From assembly GCF_029168945.1 (NCBI RefSeq), contig NC_083604.1:32421686-32485685 (forward strand): 64,000 nucleotides of DNA, read 5' to 3'. The translations under genes were made by a program, and so were the position numbers. The stretch comes from Cannabis sativa (lineage: Eukaryota > Streptophyta > Magnoliopsida > Rosales > Cannabaceae). The notes beneath the pieces are model-generated. The model was not told the DNA's origin. It made no database searches and was given only the letters and a program-made list of their open reading frames with translations. This document shows, piece after piece, positions 47,725-59,146 of the stretch (position 1 is its first letter; each line of letters begins with the position of its first letter).

Positions 47725-48232
47725 TTCTTGCATTATTTTTTTTTTTTTTGGCTTATTTAGTTTCCTTTTATTTTTTTTGGTTGTGTGCAAAGGCTTCATG
47801 CCTTTTGACTTTGTGTTAGTTGGTACTCTTTCTTTGTTTTAATTTTTTTTTGTTGTTTGAATGATATTTTGGATGTTGTGTTTTTTTTTAATGCATTGGC
47901 TTGTTGCTTTGTTTTTTATTTTTCTTATTTTTTTTTCTCTTTTCTTTTATATTTTGTGAATTCCTTGCCACCCTTTTTGATGAATCAAAAGGGGGAGAAC
48001 AACTATTGATTAATTTTTTTGGCATCACCTCAAATTTTTTTTGGTATCTAATCCTTTTATCATAAGTAAAAATTGAGGGGGAGTTTACAATTTCATGCAA
48101 GGTAAAATTAAAAGGTAAAATTTTTTTATTCTTGCACACATTAAGGGGGAGCTAATCCAACTTACTTTGCTTAAATTTTTTCTTTCCCTTTCAAAATAAT
48201 CAAATATTTGATATCATCAAAAAGGGGGAGAT
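47725..48232 (+). other. C1 3' untranslated region with four polypurine tracts
   Basis: T-rich region with four AAGGGGGAG-type tracts: 47987-47999, 48075-48083, 48143-48151 and 48219-48231. The last adjoins the 3' LTR and is the expected priming site. Repeated tracts of this kind are a known feature of Sireviruses. Confidence 0.8.
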
Positions 48233-49709
48233 TGTTAACTCAAACTTTTCGATCTCCTTGTTTTGATGATTAGCAAATATTTGATTATTATTTGTTACTA
48301 ATGATTTATTGATTTTGTAGCAAATTTAAAAGAGAAAATAAATATTTTGGTATTTTTACCAAACTTTTAAAAGCAACACTAAATGGACTCAACAAGCATG
48401 TCAAGAGCAAAAGATTCATCAAGGGATCAACAACTCAAGACCCTATTCAAAAGAGGTCTTCAAAATCCCAAAGTCAAAAAGTCAACCCGAAAGTCAAAGT
48501 CAAAGTCAAAGTCAAGGTCAACTCTCGGGAAAAATCAACTTGGGATCAAAAACATGCAAATCAAGCTAGGAGGCTCTTCTACATCAAGACTACTCAAAAT
48601 TAAATGGTATAAATCTACTTTAGTCTTGTTAAAGTGATTTGCATAGCACACTAAGTTTTTATAAATTTGAATTTTGGCCCATTAACTAACTTGTGCAACA
48701 AGTTTTCTCACACGATAGTTCAAAAAATTTTTTGATTGAATTTCTAAATTACATTTTGTTTAACTAAGAGAACAAAGTTGGAATTTCTGAAATCGGATAA
48801 TCGAGTAAGAAGTTATGCGCGTTTAAGTCCCGAAAAATGGCACTTTTGCCAGCTTTGGTCGGTCATCCGGAATTCGGATGGCAACCGAATTCCGGTTGCA
48901 ATCAATCCGGAATTCCGGTTCCCATCCGGACTTCCGGTTCATGGCTGACCCCACCTCGGGAAACGTGCTAACGGCTATAAACGGCTAGTTTTTTATCAAA
49001 CACTATATAAACTCGATTTTTCTTTCAAAAAATATGTTGGTTGAGCATTTATTACATATATCTAACCTATCTAAGTGAGATTAAGGAGCTTCTAAGTTTG
49101 AAATCCAAACCAACACTTTTCACACACTTTGAGCCAAAATTTGATTTTATTCATCTTAAGTGTGCTTGCTTTTCACTCTAGGTTTCCATTGTATCATCAT
49201 ATTTCTAGAGTGATTTTAGCTTGTATATCAAACACATTTCCATATTGTGATTGAGGTGAGGTTGGCACCGGTTTTGTAAACAACCCGGAAATAGTGAGAT
49301 TGGCACTTTAACAATCCGAGAAAGAGGTTAATAGTCCTCGGGGGTGCGAAACTATTGTAAGAGGTTTGGAAATACCTTGGTGAAAATTTCCCGGTTGTAA
49401 GGGTTAGTCAAGCCCGTTAACTTGGCTCGATATTGGAACTCAAAGCTAGGTCCATAGCTTTGAAGACCAAGGACGTAGGTGGCATAGTTCTACCGAACCT
49501 TGTAAAAATCGAGAGTTTGCATTTTCTAATCCTTAAACTCTTTACTTTACAAGTTTAATTATTTGTCTTAATATATTGCTTGCCATACTACTTGCTTTTA
49601 CTTGATTAATTGACTAATTGCATAATTTTGTGTTAAAAGTTTTAATTTTCCGAAATTAGTTTAAATTTCCAATTCACCCCCCCTCTTGGAAACATATCTT
49701 GGGCTAACA
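48233..49709 (+). repeat. C1 3' LTR
   Basis: 1477 bp; partner of 37192-38659. Differences are few: an extra AGCTTTG-like segment near 48850, and CCGG words intact here but altered in the 5' LTR. Confidence 0.9.
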
Positions 49710-49714
49710 ACGGA

Positions 49715-49801
49715 CTCCGGCTCCAGGCGCCCCTGCGTTTTGCATTCCCAGCTTCTAACAATGAAGCTGAATATGAAGCCCTAATTGTAGGGTTAAAGTT
49801 A
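49715..49801 (+). pseudogene. G1 RNase H middle fragment
   Basis: Continues the frame from 37191: LRLQAPLRFAFP, then NNEAEYEALIVGL with the RNase H catalytic Glu. It is cut by the CACTA-like element at 49801/49802 and resumes at 51514 with AKVVGAARVEIFSDS. No frame loss at either junction. Confidence 0.85.
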
Positions 49802-51510
49802 CACTACTAGAAAATTGGGTTTTAGTGACACACATTGAGTAACTCTAAAAATGTATAGTGACACTTCAAAGCGCGTCACTAATGAGGGTGACTGGAAAGA
49901 CAATTTTTAGTGACACTTCACACGTGTCACTGAAACATTTTGCATTCATTTTCTGCGTGTCACTATAGGCATATAAAGTCATGTTTTGTCAGACTGAAAA
50001 GGTAACAGCCACACACATGAAGTGTCACTATATCTTTTTTTTTCTTTTTTAATAATATTTTTTGAGATATAGTGACACACAAAAAGTGTCATTATATTAA
50101 ATATTTTTCTAAAAAAACAATATTTATTTTGATTTAATTCAAATTTTATATATTATAAATAATAATTTATATTAATTATATACAAATACAATTAAATATA
50201 ACAATAATAATTTAAATTAACTAAATGTAAAATATAATCATATTCAATTTAAAAGAAATATCTAATTTTTAATTTTTAATAAAACAATAAACTTCAATCA
50301 AAAAATAATATTATAACAAAAAAAATTAAAATAATATATAAAAAAGATTAAACTTAAACACACACTAGAACTTTACAAATAAATCTCAAATACAAACATT
50401 AATATCCCAAATGAGATCAATGATTCAATAACAACATTACAAAATTTTAAACAGTATAATAGATTTGAGCATAAATTTTATTAAAGAAAAATTACACAAA
50501 CAATATATAAAATTTTAATCATTTAGTTAGTGTCATACAAAACCCACATAACCCACGTATCGTTCAGTTTGAAACTGCAATTCTCCACCAGGTGTACGCT
50601 CTTTTTTCAGTCTCTTTACAGTAACCAAAGAACCATCTGCAAGGCAACATTACAAAATTACAGACCTCGAACAGCAAAATATTTTCACAATCAGTTTTCG
50701 TCACCCACAAACAGCTGTGAACCCCATTGTCGACGATGAACCACTATGAACCCAATAGCTCAGTCAATTTCGAATAGCCATGAATCTCGAAGCTCTGAAG
50801 CTTCGTCATCCACGAACAGCGTCGTGTACGAACTTCCTTAAAACTCAAAGCTCCGTCGACACGAACCCTCATTGACCTGAGGAAATAGAGAAAGAGAGAG
50901 AGATCCACACAGGCATGAAGAACGCAAAAAAAGTGAGATGGAGGCGAATATGAGATTTATCCGACAAAATGCAAAAGTGAGTGGCGGATCTAGAGGTTTT
51001 TGGGGGCTAGGATTTTGGTTATGTTGTTCGTTTAGATAGCCAGTCACCGGAGTTGGGTTGGCTATGGGCAGACGAAAAAAAAAAAAAGAGGAAGGAGGCA
51101 TAGTGGAATAGAGAGAGAAGAAAGAAAGAGAGAGGAAGTCTAATAACTTAAACCCTAATTCCATTCTCTTTTTTCTTTCCTTTTACTATTTTTTTTTATT
51201 TTTTTTAAAGGTCCTTAATTTTCAGCGTGTAAATGTAAACATGTTATACTAGCTGCTAGGGTCATTTATATATTAAAATAGTGTAATTTTCTTAGAAAAA
51301 AAAAAAGGAAAAGCATTAATAAGGCATGCATGCGTGTCTCATTATTTTCTCCAAAAAACAATACATTTATAAATTAAAAAAATATATTAATTACAGCTGT
51401 ATTAGAGTCTTTTTGTGTGTGTCACTAAATCTCATCCCTAATCCTTTAGTGACCCGCACAAAAATGTGGGTCACTAAAGAGTGTCAGTAAAGGGTAAGAT
51501 TGTAGAAGTA
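49802..51510. mobile_element. CACTA-like DNA transposon remnant in G1 RNase H
   Basis: 1709 bp. The left end is CACTACTAGAAAATT; the right end reads (reverse complement) TACTTCTACAATCTT, a decayed match. Target duplication TTA (49799-49801, 51511-51513), and removing the insert restores the RNase H frame, which fixes the borders. Subterminal GTGACAC / GTGTCACT words repeat in both orientations (49824-50090 and 51410-51485). No transposase ORF; the middle is AT-rich, with a GC-richer part at 50530-51130 in which I recognise nothing. A different family from the one at 39886. Confidence 0.8.
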
Positions 51511-53066
51511 TTAGCAAAAGTCGTGGGGGCCGCAAGGGTAGAAATCTTCAGCGATTCGGAGCTGGTGGTCAATCAAGTCTCGGGAGAATATCAAATGAGT
51601 GGAGAAAAAATGGCGGCGTACGTAGCTATTGTTCGGGAATGGCTCCATGAGTTCACAGAGTACAAGGTGGAAAGAATTCCCAGAGAGAAGAATCCTCATG
51701 GAGACTGTTTGGCCAAGTTGGCATCAGACAACGAGATAGAGAGACTGGGGGTAGTGCCCGTTGAACACCTCGCGGAGCCGAGCATCAGAATTAAAGATAC
51801 GGTGGTTGCAATTGAGCAAGGGCCAAGTTGGATGGACCCCATGATCAGATACATAACAAAAGGTGAGTTGCCTCAAGAAAGGGCCCTATCCAGAAGGCTA
51901 CAGTATCAGGCACATCGATATGTGATGATGGATAATATTCTCTACCGAAGAGGACTCAGCATGCCGTACTTAAGGTGTGTATCGGACCCTGAAGCTAGAC
52001 AAATCATGCAAGAGGTCCATGAGGGGTTCTGCGGAGATCATACCTGAGGTCCAAGTCTCTCAAAGAAAATACTGAGACAAGGATACTTCTGGCCAACAAT
52101 GAAAAAAGATTGTGTAGACTACGTCCTAAAGTGTGATTCGTGCCAAAGGTTCGCAAACATACCAAGAGCCCCCTCCCCCAACGAGATTACCCTGATGACT
52201 AGCCCCTAGCCCTTTACGGTGTGGGGGATAGATCTCATTGGGTCGTTGCCAACACGAAAATGAGGGGTAAAGTATGCTATAGTAGTCGTGGACTACTTGA
52301 CAAAGTGGACAGAGGACGAGCCCATGAAGACCATAACTGCTAAAAAAGCACTAGACTTTGTTATCAAAAACATAGTGTGTCGATATGGCCTGCCTCATAA
52401 GATATCTCAGATAATGGAAAGCAGTTTGACTGTGAAGAATTCACTGACTTCTGCAACCAACACGGAGTCATTAAAAGTTTCTCCATGGTGGCAAGGCCAC
52501 AAACAAATGGACAAGCAGAAGTCGTCAATAAAATCCTAAAGGTCACCCTAAAGAAGAAGTTGCTGGCCTGCAAAAACAACTGGCCCGAAGAATTGCCAAA
52601 GGTGTTATGGGCCTACCAGACCACCCCAAGAACCGCAACCGGCCACTCGCCATTCTCAATGGCATACGGTTGCGAGGCTATGGTCCTGGTGGAAACTTTG
52701 TTCCCATCCCATAGGAGAACAACTTATGATCCAGTAACAAACAAAGCTTTATTACAAGAAGCACTGGATCAAATTCACAAACTCCGGGATGAGTCTCAAG
52801 TACGGATGGTAGCTTATCAAAAGAAGGTGGCTAAACACTTCAACTCCAAAGTCAAAGACAGGAAATTTACTATTGGTGATCTAGTCTTAAGAAGGCTCTT
52901 CCCAGCCACTCAAGAACCCAGAGTGGGGGTACTTGGGCCAAATTGGGAAGGACCGTATGAAGTTGAGGATGAGATCAACTCCGGGACCTACAAGCTAAAA
53001 AGAATGGACGGAACCATGGTGCCTAGGGCCTGGAATGCCGATCACCTCCGAAAGTATTACCAATAG
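51511..53066 (+). pseudogene. G1 RNase H end and integrase
   Basis: 51514 onward: EIFSDSELVVNQVSGEYQ (RNase H Asp), then EVHEGFCGDHT...CDSCQRF, the HHCC zinc site of Gypsy integrase. The core follows: WGIDLIG (first Asp), VVVDYLTKW, second Asp in ISDNGKQFD (about 52405-52430, one base out of the upstream frame), QTNGQAEVVN (Glu). 52485-53066 is open and ends with the GPY-type module WEGPYEV...GTYKLKRMDG and WNADHLRKYY. Stops: TGA at about 52045 where CGA is expected, TAG at about 52207 where TGG is expected, TGA near 52262. It would integrate element DNA; here dead. Confidence 0.88.
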
Positions 53067-53438
53067 TCGAAAAATAAATTTTATGTTCTGTAAAGGAAAT
53101 TTGTACCGAACAAATATATGCAACCTCCAATTTAATTTTGTAAGACTAAGTGACTTAAAAATTGATTTTCATGTCACTTAGGGGGGGTACTAAGGCATAT
53201 CACACGGACAAATGTAAATAGATCAAATTTAAGGAAGTTAAAAACTATATATATTCGAACATAGTGTAAATTGTTCAAACAAAAAGAAAACCTTAAAAAG
53301 AAAAAAAGCTTGGGAACGGGCCATAAATGTCTCCCCTTAAGAAAAAAAAAGAGATAAATTGTCTTAAAGTGGGGGGAAGGACTGAATATGTAAAAAAAAT
53401 GATGATAATGGTGATAACAAAGGAGATAAACAAGTGAT
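53067..53438 (+). other. G1 spacer between pol and antisense gene
   Basis: No ORF. An internal G-run (CTTAGGGGGGG, 53177-53187) resembles an extra polypurine tract. The 3' ends of pol (+) and of the antisense gene (-) face each other here. Confidence 0.6.
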
Positions 53439-54080
53439 TCAATTAGCCCAAGGTGGAAGACGAGGACCCCTGCGCTCCTCTAGCACTGCAACCAGCCTCT
53501 TCTTCTTCTCCCAGAAGCGAGCAAGAACTTCTTCAGGCTTGGGATAACAGTTGAGGCTAAGGTTCTGACCATTGGTTTGCCAGACCATGAAGACCCCGTC
53601 ATCAAAGCGCTTCTTATAGTGTTGGCAAGTGACTGGAGCCAGGAGAGCATCTCTCTTCGCCTTGGTCACCTCCTTCTGAGCCTCCTCTTTGAATATACTA
53701 AGCCCCTTTACTTCAAAAGTTAGGTTGGTTGTCGTTTGCAAATTCGCTTGGTGCAGCTCTTCCACAGACTTCAACTTGGCAGTCAATTCCTACACTGCCT
53801 CCTTAGAATCCCGCAGCTCCCGCCTCGCTGTGGCCACGGCCGCATCCCTGGCCTTCAACGCCTCATCCTTGGCCTTTAAAGCCTCATCCTTAGCCCTCGC
53901 CGCCTCCTAGTGGCTCCGCTCAGTAAGGGTCGCTTTCTGTTGGGCTTCCTCCTGGATAGCTCTTTTCTATGCCTCCAAGTCTCGAAGACTCTTCATGGCC
54001 TCCTCCATGCCCCCAAATTCGGACATGGTGTACCCATGATCAATGAGAGTCTTCAAAAGGCGACCAGTCTCCGCAGCAAT

Positions 54081-54181
54081 CTGACAACATAAAAGAAAAA
54101 ATATATGCATAAGGAATACATGATGTCGGGCACCAAAAAGAAAAGAAGCCTGCAGGTACCGCTAAATAGGTAGAAACTTAC
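54081..54181 (-). other. Intron in G1 antisense gene
   Basis: Minus strand GTAAGTTTCT ... TGTTGTCAG, 101 nt. Skipping it joins SAAMIA to IAAETGRLLKTL in one frame. Predicted, not proven. Confidence 0.65.
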
Positions 54182-54861
54182 CGCGATCATGGCAGCACTC
54201 ACGTCTTCGATTTGGTAGACAGGATTAGTAGAAGCACAGGCCGCGTATCTCTTCATGGGAAGCTGGACCAGGCCGGCGGCAAAATGGCTCATTAATTCTG
54301 AAGCGAAGGGAGCCAGGGTGGATCCAATGAAGCGATTGAACCAGTCAGTCAAGGGATCCAAATTTAGATCCCAAACGTTCCCGACATACTCACTGCAAGT
54401 AAAACTTTCCTGGGCCTCCCTCAAGATCTTCTTCAAGGCTTCAAACTCAGCGTTCCCCTTGGTGTACTCCGCCGTGGCATAATTATGCTTGGCGATCCGG
54501 AGTTGGGTTCTTTCCTCATCAGCGAGAATGGGTGTTAGGACAATACTCGGAGGAACAGTATACTCATCCACCTCGAACGGGATCTCTGAATCATAGCTGG
54601 GAGCCGAAGTGTCTACTCTCCAGGGCTTCTTGGCCACCTGAGTCTCCACCATTTTCCCCTTGCACTTCAAGTCTAAAGGAGGGAGAATTTCACCTTCCTC
54701 TTGTTCTACCTCCTCGTCCTCGTTGATTAAAATGACTTGGTCTAAGAGAAGGCTGGAAGAAGACCTCCTGGGAGTCACCATCGGGTCTTGGGCCTGAGGC
54801 AGAGCTGGGTCAGGACTGTAGGTTTGGGCGAGAGCATCCAGGAGCTCATCCATTAGCTTCG

Positions 54862-54947
54862 CTGCTTAAAGACACAAATAGATTAAAGCATTAGAATATT
54901 ATCGAGAAGTCATGCATGCAAGAACAAAGCAGTAAAACTAATCTTAC
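54862..54947 (-). other. Intron in G1 antisense gene, conserved in G2
   Basis: Minus strand GTAAGATTAG ... CTTTAAGCAG, 86 nt. Joining the exons gives ELDRQ-P-KLMDELLDALA. The G2 copy has an intron of the same length at the same place (62403-62488). Confidence 0.75.
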
Positions 54948-56330
54948 GTTGACGATCTAATTCTACCCTAGCAAAATCATGCATTAAAAGGCTAGTGTCG
55001 TCGTCCCCAAGAAAGCAGTCCGAGGGGAGGACCCAACTAGAAGATAAATAGGCTGAATGATCCAAAGGGATAGGTGCGGGAGGACCGGACCCCATCCGGG
55101 ACCGGCCTAAAAAGAGACCTAGGTTGGAAAAATAAAAACCCTTGGCATGATCACCCCATCAAAAAGGGGGCATCCTAAACCTATGGAGACGTTCATCAAA
55201 CTCTATTGGCCTATAGCTAGAATAATCTTGAACAGAAGGAATGTGATGAACATTAGTGGGGACTTACCAGATCTGGAGGTACTGGCATCAGGAGCCCTAG
55301 TGTTGGGAACTGGGAACAAAAGCTTCGGCCGACAGGTCGCCTGCTCTTTACCGGCTTTAATCTGAAGAACCCTCTCGGCGGCGGCTTGGGCTTTGATGTA
55401 AGCCAATTCTTGTTCCCTCCTGAAGAGGTGCTTCTTATACCGGTCCTCCGTGGAAGCAATGATGTCTGCTCGAAGCTCCTTCTCGGAGTCGGGATTGTGA
55501 ACGTTGGGACAAAGAACCTTGGGCAGATTGAAATCATCCACTGACTGGCTTTCTGTGATCAACTTTGCCCTCCTGCAGTGTGCAGTTGTGACCAAGTCCC
55601 CAACATTAAACCCCTCCTTGTCGTACGTGGAAAAGACCTTGGCGTGTTGAAGGAAAAGTTGTGTGGGGGTGGTGCAGTGCATCGGCGGTACCCTGACCCA
55701 CTCGGTAAGTAGCTCCGGGCGCTTGATGGCTTGGAAGCCGCACAAGAAGAAAAATCGGTGATAGTATTCCTTAACATTTTTTTTGGAAGTTAGAAGGAAC
55801 CAGACCCTCATTAGCAGGATGGGCTTGGAGTGTGAAAAAATTGTCTTTAAGTTTATCTCCCTTCTTGGGGACAGATACAAGTTCGTAAAAATATAAAATT
55901 TCAGCCGGGCTAGAATAAGCCCAGCCTCTGGCAACATAAAAAATAAATAAGTCTGAAAGCAGGCAATATGCTTGGGGGATAAGTTGGTAAGGCGCAATGC
56001 CAACGAAAACTAAGAAATTGATGAAGTAATCCTGAAGCGGAAGCATTGCCCCAGACATGAGATGAGGCTGGCTCCAAGCTCCGAAGCCACCGTAGTTAGA
56101 GTTAGGCGTCTCCTCATCTCTAGGAAGACGGTGAAAGACTTCGGTAGCAGAAGGCTTGATCCCGGCCACAGTGACGATCTTCTCCAGTTGGTGGGCGCAT
56201 GTTAGAGTTGAACGCAACTCATCAACCTCCCAGCCGGTAGATCGGCAAGTATATTTCTCTCTTCTTCCAGGGTGGCCAGAGTGTTAGATTTTTTGCTCGA
56301 GGATTTCGCTCCGGTAGTAGGGACAGACAT

Positions 56331-57277
56331 GTCTTGAGATTAGTAAGATTCTCAAAAAAGAGAAATCCAACAGTTAGCCCCCAAACCAAACCCTAGCATA
56401 AAAGGAGGGAATGGGGGTCCCCTAACCGCTGGAAAGAGGCCCCTCTGGATGTCTGCCAGAAATGAAAAATCCAAGGATTCTCCTAGGCAAACATTGGAAG
56501 CAAATATCCCAAAGGTAGCGAAAGCAGGAGAAAAAGATCAAAAAAAGAGAGAAGGACTTAAGTATAAAAACCATTTCATACTCTCAACAATCTCAAAGCA
56601 AAATAGGTTGTCTGGTCAAATAAAAAGTAGAGCACAGACGAAAAAGATACGCAGTACGACGGTCTTCACCAAAATCATCTCATCATAGAAATCAAATGCA
56701 ACTAAAAACTTTACCAAAAACTCTGTCCTAACATACAAGTGAACAAGTAAAGTAAAATGTACCCAGGAAAACTTACGTAAAGGTCAAGAACTGGGAAGTG
56801 ATAATGATTGACAGTAAAGTACAAACTGGCAGCGACGAAGAAACAGCAATAAGAAATCTATGGTGTCTGGAATTTTCTCAGAGGTTCTTAGGTTGAAATG
56901 GCGAAATAGTGAAAGTAACCCAATGTCGAAACAATGCTGGCTTTTATAGACCAGAAGGGGCGCAAGGCAGCTGTGATCAGACACCATCATACGGTGAGAA
57001 TCGAAATTGATTCACATTCTACGAATCCAACAGGTGAGATTAATGGGTGTCAGGGCAGTTGAAAATGTTTGAGTACTATTCTGACACTCGAATTAAATGC
57101 GCCAGTTTTTCAATGGACGGGAAGCAAATCGTTGCCTGCAAAAGGAAATTGATATTAATGATGGCCATCATAAATGCAGCCCACGCGCCTAAGGCCCGTG
57201 CCGTTATATCACCAAGCTAACCAGAGGCATCAAGCAAGCCTCACTTACCCTTCACTAAATGAGGCTTGGGGGGTAAA
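56331..57277 (-). promoter_or_regulatory. Promoter and 5' UTR region of the G1 antisense gene
   Basis: Between the antisense ATG and the 3' LTR. TATAAAAG on the minus strand at 56941-56948. A 5' splice site CGTAAGT begins at 56776, and the expected 3' splice site lies just before the ATG (about 56350-56365), giving a leader intron of about 420 nt, as in G2. No ORF. At the other edge GCTTGGGGGGTAAA (57264-57277) is the + strand polypurine tract of G1. Confidence 0.6.
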
Positions 57278-58034
57278 TGTTGCCCTTGATTTTTCCCAAA
57301 CTACGTGGACGCAGATAAAGGTGACATGTGGATCTGAAAGAACCATCACTCATGAAAATCAACTAAGTCTTAGACAAAAAAGGAACACCTCAGGGAAGTA
57401 GCCTCCCGGAGGAGAGCATAAGAAACATCTTTACTCTTTGAGAGGCTAGAGCCATACTAAGGCAGTTCCGGGAGGTATAGAGATTACTTGAACAATCACT
57501 TCGCATTTAATGCCACATGGGGGAAGATGTATTAAAGCCTCCATAAATGACATGACAGATGGTGTAACCCCCCTTTTACGGCGATTACACTATAATCGAT
57601 GAGTCTAGTGACGGCTACATTATGAAGAATCACATCAATCAAGAGGGGATAAAAGATTATATCCACCTAACTCCTAAGATACCTACGGTATAGGTCATGT
57701 ATTTCCTATTTTGTATCTGTTGGGAATATGTGCCCCTGTGAAGCTAAGGTAGAAAGACAAGTGATCCATTCCTAGGGATCTCTCCAGAAAAACACTATAA
57801 ATACCCCACAAACAGATTGAAAAGGGGTCAAACGATTTCATTTAAGGAATCGAAGAGAGAAAATATGAGAGAAATCCACCAAGAACATTCTTTGTAATAA
57901 ATACTCGCATTAATACAAAAGACTCATGGACTAAGACTCATTAATGCCCCAACCACATAAAAATCTCATGCATTAAACTCTCTACAGCTCTTCTTATACT
58001 TTATTTAATTGGTTGCCGAAAACCTCGGTCAACA
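57278..58034 (+). repeat. G1 3' LTR
   Basis: 757 bp: starts TGTTGCCCTTGATTTTTCCC after the polypurine tract and ends GAAAACCTCGGTCAACA. TATAAATA at 57796-57803. Homologous to the inverted G2 LTR at 59147-59934. The 5' LTR is outside the window, so the age cannot be read. Confidence 0.85.
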
Positions 58035-58182
58035 ATTATATTATATTATTTTATTTTATTTTTTATTGTAAGTAAATACGTTTTCTTGTATGGTATATAG
58101 TTTTTGTTGTTTATAGTATATCATTTATTTAAAATGATATTTAGTTTCTATTTTATTATATATAAATTTTTTGGTATGTATA
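58035..58182. other. Short AT-rich spacer between G1 and G3
   Basis: 148 bp, AT-rich, no gene. This is either original target DNA or a remnant of another element. ATTAT at 58035-58039 should be the G1 target duplication; its partner is off-window. Confidence 0.5.
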
Positions 58183-58848
58183 TGTTGACTTCGCTTTTAG
58201 CCAACGAAAATGAGTCTATTGTATAAGCGATAAACAATATGTAGTATGATAAAGCAATAATAAGACACAGGAATTTTATAGAGGTTCAGCCCCGAGCAGT
58301 TCAGTAATAGCCTAATCCTCGTTATTTGTATTGACTTAAGATCAAGGAAGAAGATTCCTTTTCTTATAGCTCTTACAAAAGTATCTCTGAATATATAATT
58401 CTTAGATAATAATATAGTCTTAGCTTAGCTGCATTTTGACTGATCGATCCCTTTGCCCAATGAATATGCATCACTATTTATAGGGCTAGGAAACTCGAGG
58501 AGGAAGAGTTTCCTCTCTCGTTACAATGCGCATAAACACAAAGATCGTGAGATCAATGCTGAATGCAAGGATCGTGGGATTGAGGCTGAATGCACTGATA
58601 GTGGGATCGTGTGTATGTCGTATCCACGTAAATTGATCCCTGAGTTATAGGGATTGAGCTAATGACTCATGATGCGAAAGCTGAATTCGCTAAGTGTTGA
58701 TTGCTCTGTGCGGATCGCTGAATATCTTACTCTGGACATGCCAGCGAGGCATCCTACTCGGCCTATCTTCCCGAGCAGGTGTTCCAAGTGGACTCCACGT
58801 GTCACCATTCTCGTGATGCCACGTCAGAGTGCAAAATTTGGGATAACA
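58183..58848 (-). repeat. G3 3' LTR (Tat-type Gypsy, inverted)
   Basis: 666 bp; + strand spelling starts TGTTGACTTCGCTTTTAGCC and ends GGGATAACA, followed by TTTGCCCCCAAG, the reverse of a polypurine tract. TATAAATA (minus) at 58475-58482. Related to the G1 and G2 LTRs in layout, but a different subfamily. Confidence 0.75.
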
Positions 58849-59146
58849 TTTGCCCCCAAGTCTGTACGGGACCTCTGAGGTTGCGTGTAGACTTCATCCG
58901 AGCTGATTCTGCCTTTGGATGGGGACACGTGTTGAGCGTGACCGTTCAAGACTCGATGTGAAACTGATTGGGCGTCCCTTCAGTTTTCGGCTAATAAATG
59001 CTCTAACAATTAATATTTCGAAATCTGATTTTCTCTCTCCACGGCTGACGGTTGCACTCGATTACTTTTGATTTCCCATATTCGTTTTTAAGGCGGGAAG
59101 CTGAGGCGTCTGAGGTTTCTTTGAGACAATTACCTCTTTTCGTGAT
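58849..59146 (-). other. G3 internal fragment next to its LTR
   Basis: Polypurine tract CTTGGGGGCAAA (minus, 58849-58860), then about 290 bp without ORF, corresponding to the region upstream of the antisense gene in G1 and G2. Cut by the G2 LTR at 59146/59147. Confidence 0.6.

Larger units (their letters stand above)
37192..49709 (+). mobile_element. C1: Sirevirus-like Copia LTR retrotransposon with extra env-like ORF, disrupted by CACTA
   Basis: LTRs 37192-38659 and 48233-49709; target duplication ACGGA (37187-37191, 49710-49714). Order: LTR, tRNA(Met) primer site, gag, protease, integrase, RT, RNase H, a separate 400-codon ORF, several polypurine tracts, LTR. The order integrase before RT is Copia. 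The extra ORF after pol and the multiple polypurine tracts are Sirevirus (SIRE1/Maximus) traits. Without the CACTA insertion it is 10.4 kb. LTRs are nearly identical apart from small indels, so it is fairly young, but its pol has at least three frame breaks. Confidence 0.9.
53439..56330 (-). pseudogene. G1 antisense ORF (Tat-lineage aORF), intron-containing, degraded
   Basis: Runs opposite to pol. ATG at 56330 (MSVPTTGAKSSSKKS). The N-terminal domain (55771-56217 and on to 55300) has GGFGAWSQ, MLPLQDYFINFLVF and APYQLIPQAY, a pattern resembling 'putative gypsy type transposon' (Transposase_28, PF04195). Two introns have clean borders: 54947-54862 (86 nt, GTAAGA...GCAG) and 54181-54081 (101 nt, GTAAGT...TCAG). 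The last exon has an Ala/Lys/Glu/Asp coiled coil and ends TAA at 53439. About 900 codons if repaired. Damage: frameshifts near 56262, 55775 and 55250, and three TAG codons where CAG (Gln) fits (about 53775, 53910, 53975). Similar antisense genes are known in Grande1 (gene23) and Retand; the function is unknown. Confidence 0.8.
4080..58034 (+). mobile_element. G1: old Ty3/Gypsy element of the Tat lineage, split by five insertions
   Basis: The host element of the whole stack. Pieces on the + strand, in order, are gag 4080-4428, protease 14673-15151, RT/RNase H 35358-37191, RNase H 49715-49801, RNase H end and integrase 51511-53066, an antisense gene 53439-56330, and the 3' LTR 57278-58034. Across each insertion the reading continues once one copy of the target duplication is removed: GTCCC, GTAGA, ACGGA, TTA. 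The Tat assignment rests on the extra ORF in antisense orientation between pol and the 3' LTR, known from Grande1 and Retand, and on the RT and integrase motifs. The gene set is dead: it carries stops, frameshifts and an altered RT active site. The 5' LTR lies left of the window. Confidence 0.85.

Noticed and set aside
50530..51164. ORFs of 69 and 108 codons in the second CACTA-like element
   Set aside because: No transposase or known motif; biased composition.
53439..56330. Possible host gene (intron-containing, own promoter) inside G1
   Set aside because: The same gene occurs in G2 at the matching place between pol and 3' LTR, so it belongs to the element family.
58453..58961. Short ORFs of 60-69 codons in the G3 LTR region
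   Set aside because: They cross the LTR end and polypurine tract; no domain and no conservation with G1 or G2.
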